A DNA stretch of 64,000 nucleotides from CAYRDK01 sp043819345 (GCA_043819345.1 JBDREX010000044.1:1-64000); one strand, 5' to 3'; counted from the stretch's first letter, positions 25,896-35,676 are shown. The notes: generated by a model from the letters alone, not told the origin. Numbers and translations: made by a program.

Positions 25896-27011
25896 TTACG
25901 CTCTGTCCGCAAAAACCAAGCTGCGTAACGTTAGACAATTAGAGACTACATTACCCCGCATCAAACCTCCACCGATCAGAAATATAACATCGGGCCCATA
26001 AAAATCACACATCTGCCTGACACGCTTTAGGCTCATACCGCCTCCCGGACAGGGAAAAATAGTCCTGATATGGCCCATTCTATCACAACAACCGCGTACA
26101 ATGCTTCTACATTCTTTTGGGCTAAATGAAAATCGGCCGCCATAATTCGGAAAAATCGCAGCATCCGCTCCCGCAAGACGGTTTAACTGGCCAAAAAAAC
26201 AATAATGAGATAAACCACTATTCTGACTGGCCATAAAACTCCCCGCAAAAGCCGGATGAGAAATAACCGGCAAACCGATCTTTTTGTCGCCGGCCACATC
26301 CCGCATCACATCAAACCCCGTTATACCGGGAGCCATCATCAAAACACCAGCACCAGCTCTTTTTGCGCATAAAGCCCTTTTTTTAATTTCTACCAAAGAT
26401 GCTGTTATATTCGCCGCGTAAACAGAAGTAAAGCCTGTCTTTTTATTAGCCTCCCGAATAGCAGACGTGCAAAGCTCAACCCTTTCCTTAAATGGTGCCC
26501 AGCACTGATTTGTCAGGCCATGATCATCCTTAATAATATCCATCCCCCCTAAAGCAAACTGATAAGCCAGCTTCGCAAGATCACGTGATGAAAGCCCCAT
26601 CGGTTTCAAGGCCGTACACAAAAGAGGGCGTTTAAAAATACCTAATTTCTTTCTTAAACCCCTAACACCAAACCCAGGGCCTGAAAAAGCTTTTAAAAAA
26701 CGGTCAGACAAATCCAAATACTCCAGCCGGATACCCGTTTTAAGACTGATATTACCAAATATAACATTTATCAACTGTGACAATTCAGAAGCTGCCGCCT
26801 CTACAGGATAACTTATCTCAGCCTTAAAGGCAGAACCGCTTTTTTTAAAACTTTCAATATTCCCCAGCACATTTTTCTTAATAAATTCACAGGGAATCAA
26901 ATCATCCGGCAACTCAACCGTCTGTTCGTAACAAATATCCTGCGCGCGCGATAGCGCCTGCCTTTTTGGCCCAGAGAGAAGATATACAGCTGAAAAACGC
27001 TCCCTTGCCAT
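25896..27011 (-). CDS. RuBisCO-like protein (form IV-type)
   Basis: 371 aa, RuBisCO large-chain fold with a shortened N-terminal domain. Recognisable blocks: FSGPGFGVRGLRKKLGI, TALKPMGLS, GGMDIIKDDHG, ISHPAFAGSF, FPNYGGRFSFS, CPGGGMSL and FLIGGGLM. By alignment from memory with plant RuBisCO, Lys136 = K175, Lys161 = K201 (carbamylated), Asp163 = D203 and His252 = H294 are kept. K177 is Met138, E204 is His164 and R295 is Pro. CO2 fixation is therefore unlikely; enolase, isomerase or decarboxylase chemistry on a sugar phosphate is possible. The start overlaps the transketolase stop as TAATG. Confidence 0.88.
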   Translation of the reverse strand: MARERFSAVYLLSGPKRQALSRAQDICYEQTVELPDDLIPCEFIKKNVLGNIESFKKSGSAFKAEISYPVEAAASELSQLINVIFGNISLKTGIRLEYLDLSDRFLKAFSGPGFGVRGLRKKLGIFKRPLLCTALKPMGLSSRDLAKLAYQFALGGMDIIKDDHGLTNQCWAPFKERVELCTSAIREANKKTGFTSVYAANITASLVEIKKRALCAKRAGAGVLMMAPGITGFDVMRDVAGDKKIGLPVISHPAFAGSFMASQNSGLSHYCFFGQLNRLAGADAAIFPNYGGRFSFSPKECRSIVRGCCDRMGHIRTIFPCPGGGMSLKRVRQMCDFYGPDVIFLIGGGLMRGNVVSNCLTLRSLVFADRA

Positions 27012-28018
27012 TATAAAGCCTCCGGCTTAGCCAAAATCGAAGAAAGCGGTACCTGCATATCACCAAGTTCCGCTTCCTTAATATCAAATTTTTTATTCAT
27101 CATCTTCTCAGCCCCCGCAATTAAAGCAGCAGCATCAAGCCCATATTCACCAGCTAAATATGTTCGGCTGGCCCCATGCAAGAAAACATCCGGTATTCCA
27201 ATTTTTAAAAGTTTACCCCCTATCCCCGCCTGGGTCATCATTTCGCTCACCAAACTACCCAAACCTCCGACAACAGAATGATTCTCAAATGTTATAACGC
27301 CATAACGGCTTAAAGACAAAGACGCCAGAACGCGCGCATCATCAAACGGCTTAAATGTTGAGATATGCAAATGTTCCACACTAACACCTTTTTGCTCCAA
27401 AGCTTTAACAGCTTTTATCGCCTCAAATGTGCAAATACCAGAAGATAAAATCACTATATCTCTACCATGCGCAAGATAACGCGCCTGCCCTAAAACAAAA
27501 GGCTCTCGACGAGAAAAAAGGCGTGGAATTTCGCCTCTCGCCATCCGCACATAAACAGGCCCGTCAATAGCATAAACAACGTCTAATACTGATTCAACTT
27601 CCGTCGCATCAGCACATTCCAGAATAGTCATATTTGGCAAGGAACGCATCACTGAAATATCCTCAATCGCCTGATGAGTCGCACCTCCCGGCGTCATAAT
27701 CCCCGGCAGAAAACCAAACATCTTAACAGGCAAATTCGGATAGGCGATAGACATGGCAATCTGGTCATAGGCGCGGCGATAAATAAAAACCCCAAAGGTG
27801 TGGACAAAAGGCACAAATCCTTCTCGGCTCATGCCTCCGGCAAAACTCATCATATTTTGTTCAGCAATCCCAAAAGAGAAAAAACGTTTTGGATAAGCTT
27901 CTTTAAAAAGGTCAACTTCCGTTGAACTCGTTAAATCCGCTGAAAAAACAACTATCCGGGACTTATCTTTAGCCCACTCTACCAAATGATGGGCATGGAC
28001 ACGGCTGCACATTTCCAT
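27011..28018 (-). CDS. Transketolase C-terminal subunit (split transketolase)
   Basis: 335 aa, the Pyr and C-terminal domains of a transketolase. The catalytic Glu lies in FGIAEQNMMSFAGG. PGIMTPGGATHQAIEDI is the substrate-side His motif. It follows the N-terminal subunit by 4 bp and overlaps the RuBisCO-like gene by one base (TAATG), with GGAGG before that start. Together with 28023-28940 it would form a ThDP-dependent enzyme moving two-carbon ketol units between sugar phosphates. Confidence 0.93.
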   Translation of the reverse strand: MEMCSRVHAHHLVEWAKDKSRIVVFSADLTSSTEVDLFKEAYPKRFFSFGIAEQNMMSFAGGMSREGFVPFVHTFGVFIYRRAYDQIAMSIAYPNLPVKMFGFLPGIMTPGGATHQAIEDISVMRSLPNMTILECADATEVESVLDVVYAIDGPVYVRMARGEIPRLFSRREPFVLGQARYLAHGRDIVILSSGICTFEAIKAVKALEQKGVSVEHLHISTFKPFDDARVLASLSLSRYGVITFENHSVVGGLGSLVSEMMTQAGIGGKLLKIGIPDVFLHGASRTYLAGEYGLDAAALIAGAEKMMNKKFDIKEAELGDMQVPLSSILAKPEAL

Positions 28019-28022
28019 ATAC

Positions 28023-28940
28023 TCAACCCTTTCGCATCTGTTCTAATACAAGCTCAAAACTCTCCCGCTCTTTCTTATCTGTAAACCGCACATAATGAAA
28101 TTTTGGAAATCGCTTCTTGAGTGGCAAAATTCCCTGCCAGGGTTTTGTATCACAAAGGACAACGAGTGGTCGTCCATCCGGTTTTAACCTCGCTGGCTTA
28201 ACCAAAGCATTCACATCGTGGCCGCAAACCCTAAACACCCGGCAACCAAAACCATCAAAACGCTTTTCGAGCGGCTCCATATTCATAACATCGCATGTTT
28301 TGCCATCTACTTGGTAACCATTAACATCAACATAAATACCCATGTTATCCAGCTTATAAAAACTCATTGCACTCAACGCTTCCCATACTTGGCCAGGCTG
28401 CAACTCGCCATCTGACATAAAAACCCAAACACGGCCCGTATCTTTGCGTAATTTTCTGGCTAAAGCAATACCTGCCGCCTGACTAATACCCTGCCCCAAA
28501 GAACCCGTCATAACTTCCATACCGGGTGAATGCTCCGCCCCAATCATTTCAACGATGCCGCCGTCCTGATTAAAAGCATCTAGGCCAATTGGCGCCATAC
28601 GGCGCGTTTCAACAAGAACAGCATAAAGCACCAAAGAATAATGTGTCGGAGAAAGAATAAACCTATCCAAATCTTTGGCCTTTGGGCCATTATAACAATC
28701 ACCCCTCTGATATTGAGTGTTGCCTTTAGCAGGCACACCAGAAAACTTCCCAGGAATAATAGGATTCTCAATAGCACCTAGCTTCATGATACGCGCATAA
28801 AGACAAGCTAATATTTCAGCCGAAGAACATGCCTGACTCAAATAGCCACCATTATTCTTAAGCACATGCCCCAGAACACGATGGCGCACTCCCTTAGCCA
28901 GCCTCAAGACATCTTGATTGGTATTTTGCTTGTTTTTCAT
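28023..28940 (-). CDS. Transketolase N-terminal subunit (split transketolase)
   Basis: 305 aa, ThDP-binding PP domain. The motif FMSDGELQPGQVWEAL...VDVNGYQVDG is the GDG...N ThDP/Mg site with Ser for the first Gly. LSPTHYSLVLY and MTGSLGQGISQAAG are conserved. Between the first helices and LSPTH lies an extra ~25-residue segment (about 57-85, IIPGKFSGVPAKGNTQYQRG region) that I do not expect in ordinary split transketolases. No ribosome-binding site is visible. First gene of the operon, behind its own promoter. Confidence 0.92.
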   Translation of the reverse strand: MKNKQNTNQDVLRLAKGVRHRVLGHVLKNNGGYLSQACSSAEILACLYARIMKLGAIENPIIPGKFSGVPAKGNTQYQRGDCYNGPKAKDLDRFILSPTHYSLVLYAVLVETRRMAPIGLDAFNQDGGIVEMIGAEHSPGMEVMTGSLGQGISQAAGIALARKLRKDTGRVWVFMSDGELQPGQVWEALSAMSFYKLDNMGIYVDVNGYQVDGKTCDVMNMEPLEKRFDGFGCRVFRVCGHDVNALVKPARLKPDGRPLVVLCDTKPWQGILPLKKRFPKFHYVRFTDKKERESFELVLEQMRKG

Positions 28941-28973
28941 TTTTGATTTGTTTTTAACAGTATTTAAGGCTAT

Positions 28974-29002
28974 ATTTTAACTCTAATCTTTTAAACTCAC
29001 AA
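28974..29002 (-). promoter_or_regulatory. Promoter of the transketolase/RuBisCO-like operon
   Basis: Minus strand TTGTGA, 17-nt spacer, TAAAAT, about 34 nt before the transketolase start. It faces away from the thioredoxin-like gene promoter at 29041. Confidence 0.6.
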
Positions 29003-29040
29003 GGCGAAAAGAAAGCCTCAAAACAGATAGATCAACCCCA

Positions 29041-29069
29041 TTGACCAACCCAGATTCGTATGTTAGGAT
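29041..29069 (+). promoter_or_regulatory. Promoter of the thioredoxin-like gene
   Basis: TTGACC, 17-nt spacer, TAGGAT, about 47 nt before the ATG at 29116. The TTG here would otherwise look like a start codon for a longer protein. Confidence 0.6.
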
Positions 29070-29115
29070 AAAATCAATAATTCAGGAACAACAATCAACA
29101 CAACAAGGGGTTTTT

Positions 29116-29391
29116 ATGCCTATAAAAACGATTGAAGTTATTTGTATTCCCTGCCCTAAATGCGAACAAGTTAAAAAATTTATTACAGAGACCATTCAAG
29201 AGATCGAAAATCAAAACAAAATTAAGATTATCTACGAATTCAGGCACACTCCCAACCTTCAGGAAGCCAATAAATACAGCGTTAACATAGCAAAGACTCC
29301 CATCGTTGTTATCAACGGACGTGTTGAACTAGCTGGACAGGTTACAGCAGAAACGGTAAAAAGCAAGCTCATCAATCTCCACAAATACTAA
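29116..29391 (+). CDS. Small thioredoxin-like protein
   Basis: 91 aa. The N-terminal active site reads CIPCPKCEQ, giving three cysteines spaced as CxxCxxC (Cys10, 13, 16). The cis-Pro loop is KTPIVVINGRV. The length and layout match the thioredoxin_3/MTH895-type small redox proteins. Start at the ATG with AAGGGG upstream; the region before it is promoter. Monocistronic, between a promoter and a strong terminator. Partner unknown. Confidence 0.85.
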   Translation: MPIKTIEVICIPCPKCEQVKKFITETIQEIENQNKIKIIYEFRHTPNLQEANKYSVNIAKTPIVVINGRVELAGQVTAETVKSKLINLHKY

Positions 29392-29420
29392 ATTTATCCG
29401 TCTATTAATGGGCGATCAAT

Positions 29421-29456
29421 AAAAAAGCCACTTTCATAAAGTAAAGTGGCTTTTTT
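29421..29456. terminator. Bidirectional terminator
   Basis: Perfect 14-bp arms AAAAAAGCCACTTT / AAAGTGGCTTTTTT around an 8-nt loop, between the plus-strand thioredoxin-like gene and a minus-strand membrane gene. T-runs are present in both directions. Confidence 0.9.
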
Positions 29457-29486
29457 ATAAACATCCTCACCCCTGCAAACGATAAA

Positions 29487-29777
29487 CTATTTTTTAAACA
29501 AAAAAAGATTTGCTAAAACAATACCAATCGCGTTCAGCAAACACACAACTCCTAAAAAACGCCTGTGATTAATCAAATACAAATGCACGTCATCTTTGCT
29601 TTTATCTAACCATGTTAACCATTTTTCACGTGAAACAAAATAACTTTTTGAAAGAAACTTTTCTAACTTTATATACGACTCAAAATCAAACAATAAAAAT
29701 ACACCAACAAAGAACACAACAGGGGCGGTCAATAAAACAAACACCTTCATAAGGAAATAAAAAGTATTCTCATCCAT
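29487..29777 (-). CDS. Small two-TM membrane protein
   Basis: 96 aa. TM helices at about 8-30 and 72-93 with a charged cytosolic-looking middle (FLSKSYFVSREKWLTWLDKS). AAAGGAG precedes the ATG. No family recognised. The ~230 bp upstream (29778-30008) is AT-rich and shows no clear feature. Confidence 0.6.
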   Translation of the reverse strand: MDENTFYFLMKVFVLLTAPVVFFVGVFLLFDFESYIKLEKFLSKSYFVSREKWLTWLDKSKDDVHLYLINHRRFLGVVCLLNAIGIVLANLFLFKK

Positions 29778-30008
29778 AACATGCTCCTTTTGAATATGAC
29801 TACAATTTACCAGATAAGCTTTTTACACGCCCGTTTCCAAACCAAAAAAGCGCCCACAAGCAAAACCTCCACATCTAAAAACCCCTCCTTGCTATTATAA
29901 CTTAAATAATATTAAAAATCTTCTTTTTTTAACATTGACCGCAACAAAACTTCTTTTCTCTGTAATACTACCCTCATCAGAAATTATTCCAATAGTAAAC
30001 GACCAGAA

Positions 30009-30932
30009 TTAACCATGCAGTTTGCGGGCCAAAAGCCCCAAAACGCGCATCTTAACAAGTAATAGGTAAAAGACTATTGGCAGAATAAGAAAACTGCTTT
30101 GCGCGGCAAAAATAATAGAAGGGTGCAACAGAATCACCATAATGAGCCGGCAAGAAACGAAGAGAAATAAAAAAAACAAAGCAACCGCAACACAATATGC
30201 CTTGAAATATTTTTTTATTGTACTAAAAAACTCCCTCGTGTGAAAACAAAAGAAATCATCTTCCAGGGCTATCTTTATAAAAACAGCCGGAAAGATAAAT
30301 AATCCTGCAACAACCGGCAGAAAAAAAAGATTTATACCATATTCCATGTTTTTTAAAAAAACACGCAAACATAAATAAAGAATAAAAATAGCTGCCACAG
30401 CCAACCATGTAGAGCGCCTCATAGATGCCAGCCAAAATTCCTGGCTACCCCACTGAGGAGGCTCGTCCTTACCAAGTGCAGTCCATGACACTATCCGCGA
30501 CAGGTACATTAATACCAAAAAACACGATAACCCGAGAACCGGAATCAGAAAAATAATCAAAGGAGAAACAGGAAATATACTCGTATCAACCGTGCAACAG
30601 GAAGAGCTGGAAAACATCCGAGACCCCCCAAGAACAAAAAACAAGAAGCCAAAATAAAGCCCTCCCGTTAAAATAACCTGTTTACCCTTCCCCTTAAAGG
30701 GAAAAACAAAAATTCTCGATAATTCAACCCAAAAAGTATCCTGAGAAGTCTTTTCTTCCTGCTGAAAAGCGATCTCCTCAAGCGTCAAGCACTTTCCCTG
30801 ACAATGAGGACAGATATAGAAAACAGCCTCATCGGAAAACCTCTTCATCTTAACGCATTCAAAACACAGATAATTTGCACAAACCGTACAAAAATATAAT
30901 GCTTCTCTTTCGGGATGATTTTTACATTGCAT
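30009..30932 (-). CDS. Zinc-finger (B-box-like) multi-pass membrane protein
   Basis: 307 aa. The N-terminal ~50 residues hold a zinc-binding cluster CKNHPERE...CTVCANYLCFEC...CPHCQGKC, the B-box-like arrangement often fused to bacterial membrane domains. A linker is followed by about six hydrophobic segments (around 85-105, 125-150, 175-195, 205-225, 245-268, 275-297). A Cys/Ser-rich stretch (SSSSCC) lies after the first TM. Function unknown; resembles DUF4013-like membrane proteins in layout. Confidence 0.7.
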   Translation of the reverse strand: MQCKNHPEREALYFCTVCANYLCFECVKMKRFSDEAVFYICPHCQGKCLTLEEIAFQQEEKTSQDTFWVELSRIFVFPFKGKGKQVILTGGLYFGFLFFVLGGSRMFSSSSCCTVDTSIFPVSPLIIFLIPVLGLSCFLVLMYLSRIVSWTALGKDEPPQWGSQEFWLASMRRSTWLAVAAIFILYLCLRVFLKNMEYGINLFFLPVVAGLFIFPAVFIKIALEDDFFCFHTREFFSTIKKYFKAYCVAVALFFLFLFVSCRLIMVILLHPSIIFAAQSSFLILPIVFYLLLVKMRVLGLLARKLHG

Positions 30933-31070
30933 ACAAGGCCAGACCTAATAATTGCGATTTATATTAAACACCTCTGACCTATTTTACCAAAAGATAAAAT
31001 AACCCTCAACAAACAATATCAAATGGAGCCCACCTCAAACTTCTGCCGAAAGCAGAGTAAAATTATAGGA

Positions 31071-33269
31071 TTAATCTTTTATTTTTTGTTCAAGATTGAT
31101 CCGATTATAGACAAAAGATATCCCAACAAATAAGGCTCCTAAAACAATAAAAGTCACAATCTTAAATATAATATCCAACCCTGAAAGATCAATGGAAATA
31201 ACCCTTACTAAAGTTAAAACAAGCAACAACAACCCTCCCGAGCGCTCTATCTTGTCCCTGCGAAGAATTCCTGTTAGCACTACCAAAACGCTTGCAATCC
31301 CTAAGCCTAGAGAAATCCATTGCGGATTCATATATTGGAAGATCGCATGAGTAAGCAAAACAAGCCCTGTCCAAAAAACAAGGCTCTCTTCTTTGTTAAA
31401 CATTGCCTCAACTCTTTTTAACGAATAAAAATATTTTAAAACAGAATAAGCTATAAAGAAAATACTCACATTAGCACTTACAAGAAACCATTTCAAAATA
31501 TTTGATGAGACACAAATGCTATTTGACATAAAGGTTAGTGCGGAGATCCCTAAAACCAAATATGCATACACTCTAAAACGTCTTAAAACCAGAACAATAC
31601 TGGCCGCCAACAAAACAAGCCCCTCAACAGATAGAACAAAAGCAACCCAGGGCTGCCTTAGCACCGAAATTAACAAAACAGTAAGATAGAAGCAGGAGCC
31701 CGCAGAAAAAACCTGATCAAAAATACGATCCTTTTCATCAAGGCCCGTATTGTTTTTTTCACGTTGCATTAAATAAAAACACACCGCCATGACAATAAAG
31801 CCCCATAACGACATAAATTCAATCCACCGCCACGTTATGCCTAAAAAATAGATATTAGCCAGACTCTCAATAAAGTCCGAAAAGACCAGCCTTAAACCAA
31901 TAAGAATAGTCAAGACATAGCTAAAATAACGAAATATTTTCTCCTTAAATCTTAAACCAACGAACAATAAGAAAGGAATCTCTACCAACCATATCAACAA
32001 TGTTGAAGTCGGCAAAAATCTCAGCGGAATAGAAAAAGTTATCATAAGAATAGAGGCGATCACATCACTCACATACAGCTTCTGGCGGCCTATTTTTTTC
32101 ATGAATAAGGCCAGAATCAAATAAATTATCCCAACACTTAAAACAATAGCAAAACGCTGAACAAAAAATAGCTTCAGAATCAGCGGATACGCAAAAACAC
32201 TGTATAAAGCGATATTTCCAAAATTAGCCACCGCGAACGTTTTAATCAACTTATCATCTTTTAACGTTTTCATAATATGGGCACCTATCAAAAAAATGAG
32301 CCCATATACTGTCAAAAAAAGAAAATTCATGAACAGGCTATAATCAAAAACGGCCATACCAAAAAAAGTCGGCTGACACGCAGAAGCCATGATCTTCGGC
32401 ATAACCCAAACTGCGTGTATAGCATATGTTAAAATCACTCCCAGGACAAAAGTTCTTACCCATTGAAAATAATATACTAAAAACAAAACTAATATCGCCA
32501 ATAAAATACAACTCATAACTGTAAAACTTGTTATCTGGCCTATTGTCGCAGTGACATAGGCCACTAAAAGCGCTATAGACATCATCTCTTCAGACTTGTA
32601 TTTTAAAACATGCGCGATCATGCCAACAACAACAAAAGCCAATAAAAATAGATCTAAAACCTGGCTTTGTATAATCCGCGACGCTTCAAAATGATACATC
32701 GCATAAGTCGTAAAATAAACCAAAGCCCATCCTCCACCCATAAGGACACGTCCAAAATGCAATAGTTTCTCTTTAGCTTCCAATTTAAATCCAAGGAAAA
32801 AAAGAACAAAACTCACCAAATAACCCAACATAATCTTAACCAACGGGCCCAAATGCCCAAAATACTGGGAAGCATAAACAATTAAAGAACATATTCCCAG
32901 CGCAAAAACAACGATGCCAATCTTATTAAGCCAATTTCGCCCAAAATTTATCTCCAGATCAGATATCTGGCTCGTCTCAGAAACTACGTCAGATTCTATC
33001 ACATTAGCCTCAACCACCTTTTCTGTGACATTAGCTATTTTAGGAGAAGCCTCCGGCTCAGCCAATTTACTTATAGCTAACTCTAAATTATTCACCTTGT
33101 TCTGCAAATCAACTAACGAACGATAAACACCATCAAGCTGTTCCTTGGCATCCTTTGGGTTACGGATTTCACCAACACAACTTGCGCTATTTTTTTTCTG
33201 ATCTACAATGATCCACACAGCAATTATTGAAATAATCCAAATTATGGCTACAAGAAACAAGCTATTCAT
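31071..33269 (-). CDS. DUF2339-family multi-pass membrane protein
   Basis: 732 aa. One N-terminal TM helix (1-22), a short coiled-coil/charged region (~30-110) and then roughly 20 hydrophobic segments to the C-terminus. FGRNWLNKIGIVVFALGI before the helical block is the typical DUF2339 entry motif. AGGAGG lies just upstream of the ATG. Members are large inner-membrane proteins of unknown role. Flanked by unrelated genes with short gaps. Confidence 0.82.
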   Translation of the reverse strand: MNSLFLVAIIWIISIIAVWIIVDQKKNSASCVGEIRNPKDAKEQLDGVYRSLVDLQNKVNNLELAISKLAEPEASPKIANVTEKVVEANVIESDVVSETSQISDLEINFGRNWLNKIGIVVFALGICSLIVYASQYFGHLGPLVKIMLGYLVSFVLFFLGFKLEAKEKLLHFGRVLMGGGWALVYFTTYAMYHFEASRIIQSQVLDLFLLAFVVVGMIAHVLKYKSEEMMSIALLVAYVTATIGQITSFTVMSCILLAILVLFLVYYFQWVRTFVLGVILTYAIHAVWVMPKIMASACQPTFFGMAVFDYSLFMNFLFLTVYGLIFLIGAHIMKTLKDDKLIKTFAVANFGNIALYSVFAYPLILKLFFVQRFAIVLSVGIIYLILALFMKKIGRQKLYVSDVIASILMITFSIPLRFLPTSTLLIWLVEIPFLLFVGLRFKEKIFRYFSYVLTILIGLRLVFSDFIESLANIYFLGITWRWIEFMSLWGFIVMAVCFYLMQREKNNTGLDEKDRIFDQVFSAGSCFYLTVLLISVLRQPWVAFVLSVEGLVLLAASIVLVLRRFRVYAYLVLGISALTFMSNSICVSSNILKWFLVSANVSIFFIAYSVLKYFYSLKRVEAMFNKEESLVFWTGLVLLTHAIFQYMNPQWISLGLGIASVLVVLTGILRRDKIERSGGLLLLVLTLVRVISIDLSGLDIIFKIVTFIVLGALFVGISFVYNRINLEQKIKD

Positions 33270-33363
33270 AACAACCTCCTAAGTTACAACCTTCGCCTAA
33301 ACCAATCCTTGGCTCTCTAAAAAACAACTCAGAAATAGCTTAATGCCTTGTCAAAAAAAAGTT

Positions 33364-35664
33364 TTAATCATTTTTTTGCCTGCGGCAAACCATCTGCTGT
33401 GCCATTTCTTTGATCTTTTTTAAATCCCTCTTTCCAGATCCCAATAACGGAATATCGGCAACCTGACAAAGATTTTCCTTCTTAGGAATCCAGAGCTTTG
33501 GAATGTCCCTTTGGTTAAGACATTCCCATAGTTGATCTGGAAGCACTGTCCCCTTATAAAAAATAACCAAGGCTTCGCCTTTCTTCTCATCAGAAACAGC
33601 CGTAACAACACAAGCTTGTTCCTGAACCCCTAAAATATTTAAGACCTCTTCTTCTATTTTAATATGAGGAACCATCTCTCCTGCAATTTTACTAAAACGG
33701 CTTAAGCGGTCCGTAATGTGTATAAATCCATCTTTATCTATGGTAGCAATATCACCCGTAATATACCAATCACCCTCAAAAACCTCTTTTGTTTTCTCTG
33801 GATTTCCAAGATAACCTTTCATAACATTTGGGCCCTTTATCAGCAATAAACCTTCTTCATCAAAAGACAAGAGGCTAAAAGTCTCAGGATCAACCACTTT
33901 AGCTGCAACCCCTGGGATAGGATGCCCAACCTTGCCAAGTTTATTTCCCACTTGAATAATATCTTCTTTTCTATTATCAGGATCCGGCACGCTCAAAGAA
34001 ATAATAGGGGAAAGCTCTGTAGCTCCATACCCTTCAAACGGTACAATACCGAATTTTTCATAAAAAGCCGTAACAAATTGACTCTGCAATTTTTCCGCAC
34101 CAGCAATAGCATATCTTAACGTTCTAAATTGCTCTTTTTTACACTTTCTGATATAAGATGAAAAAAATGTTGGTGTGCCAAGAATAATTGAGGCCTTATA
34201 CTTCTCAACAAGTTTGCCAATTGTTGCGCCATCCAGCGGATTAGAATGATATACAGCCGTCAACCCCGTTCCTAAAGGAAAACACAAACATGCTGAAAAA
34301 CCGAAAGAATGAAAAAACGGAAGGATACCCATAATAACATCATTAGCCTTAATGTTAGCAACCTGCCAAAAACCCTGAATATTGGAAAAAACATTGGCGT
34401 GAGAAAGCATAACACCCTTGGGCTCTCCTGTGCTGCCGCTTGAGAAGATAATTGTAGCTATATCCTCTACGTTAGTTCTATCCCCTCTAACAAACAAGAG
34501 CTTTATCAAAAACGCGGGCAACAAAAATACCGCCAAAACTACAGCTATTTTCTCAATGGGATGGATCTGGCTCTTCAAATCTTCCAAGAAAACCATGCTA
34601 TCCATCGATTCCATTTTAAGTCTTTCCAAAAACTTCCGCGAAGTAATAATCTTCTTCATTTTACACTGCCGAATTGCAGAATACAGGCTTTCCTGAGAGG
34701 AAGTATAATTTAAGTTGACGACAATTTTGCCTGCCAATAAAATCGCCCCATTAATCAATGCTGCCATAGAAGACGGAGGAAGTAAAACACCAACCTTTTC
34801 CGGCTCCTTGGAAATCTCCCTACCTACAAAAAGTTTCTTTGATAATAGTATTGAGCTGCCAAGGGCCTGGATATAATTTAGCTTCATCCCTGCTGAATCT
34901 GCTACGCAAAGCTTAAAAGGCCGCTTCTTAGCCTCTCGGACAAAAGCCATATGCAGTTTTTCCTGATATTTTCCTCTCAATTTAAAAGCATCAGATGATA
35001 ATTCCTGCACAGCCAAACGTATTTCATGAACCTTTGTGCTTGCGCTTAAAGCCTTGCCAAAAGAGACTGTAATCGGATATGGCGTCACACGAGGCATCTT
35101 CCAAAAATATTTACCTCTCTCATAACTGAATATGCTGCCCCATATACAATCAAGATGCATCGGTATAATAGGTGCATCTAAACCCTTCATAATATACTCA
35201 ACACCTCTATTAAAATTCAACATATTGCCGGTACGCGTAAGAGCGCCTTCAGCAAATATACACACAAGATGGCCTTCTTCAATCGCCTGCCTAGCCTCCT
35301 GAAGCGACCTCATAATTGTTTTAGGAGGATCTGTTAATGAAATCGGAATCGCCCCCATCAAACGACAAAGGGGATTAAGAAAACGATTTTCATAAATAGG
35401 GCGATAAACTAAAAAACGAACATGTCTTTTTAAAGAAGCTAAAACGAGCGGCGGGTCCGCATAAGAAACATGATTACAAACTAATAAAGCGCCTCCTTGT
35501 CTTGGCACATTCTCTGCCCCAACAACCCTAATTTTGTAGACAGTATGCGTCAAAATCCAATTAAATACATGCAAAAGCCTTCTGCGTCCTCGCACCACAA
35601 AAACAATAACACCTGCAACCATAACAAAAAGTGCTCCAACACCGCTCCACAATATTATTTTCAT
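33364..35664 (-). CDS. aas: Aas-like acyltransferase / acyl-ACP (acyl-CoA) synthetase fusion
   Basis: 766 aa. Residues ~30-230 are a PlsC-type 1-acyl-glycerol-phosphate acyltransferase with NHVSYADP (HX4D) and FAEGALTRTG. Residues ~250-760 are an AMP-binding ligase with TIIFSSGSTGEPKGVMLSH, the adenylate motif GYGATELSP and YITGDIA. E. coli Aas has the same two-domain plan and re-acylates lysophospholipids. It lacks the MFS lysolipid flippase found in some fusions. It follows marR, with a 38-bp palindrome just ahead of its ribosome-binding site (AGGGG). Confidence 0.88.
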   Translation of the reverse strand: MKIILWSGVGALFVMVAGVIVFVVRGRRRLLHVFNWILTHTVYKIRVVGAENVPRQGGALLVCNHVSYADPPLVLASLKRHVRFLVYRPIYENRFLNPLCRLMGAIPISLTDPPKTIMRSLQEARQAIEEGHLVCIFAEGALTRTGNMLNFNRGVEYIMKGLDAPIIPMHLDCIWGSIFSYERGKYFWKMPRVTPYPITVSFGKALSASTKVHEIRLAVQELSSDAFKLRGKYQEKLHMAFVREAKKRPFKLCVADSAGMKLNYIQALGSSILLSKKLFVGREISKEPEKVGVLLPPSSMAALINGAILLAGKIVVNLNYTSSQESLYSAIRQCKMKKIITSRKFLERLKMESMDSMVFLEDLKSQIHPIEKIAVVLAVFLLPAFLIKLLFVRGDRTNVEDIATIIFSSGSTGEPKGVMLSHANVFSNIQGFWQVANIKANDVIMGILPFFHSFGFSACLCFPLGTGLTAVYHSNPLDGATIGKLVEKYKASIILGTPTFFSSYIRKCKKEQFRTLRYAIAGAEKLQSQFVTAFYEKFGIVPFEGYGATELSPIISLSVPDPDNRKEDIIQVGNKLGKVGHPIPGVAAKVVDPETFSLLSFDEEGLLLIKGPNVMKGYLGNPEKTKEVFEGDWYITGDIATIDKDGFIHITDRLSRFSKIAGEMVPHIKIEEEVLNILGVQEQACVVTAVSDEKKGEALVIFYKGTVLPDQLWECLNQRDIPKLWIPKKENLCQVADIPLLGSGKRDLKKIKEMAQQMVCRRQKND

Positions 35665-35676
35665 AAAACCCCTGCC

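Noticed and set aside
25896..27011. Genuine CO2-fixing RuBisCO
   Set aside because: K177, E204 and R295 equivalents are replaced, the N-terminal domain is short, and no phosphoribulokinase is in the window.
29041..29115. Longer N-terminus for the thioredoxin-like protein
   Set aside because: The TTG is the -35 box of a promoter; the ATG at 29116 has a ribosome-binding site.
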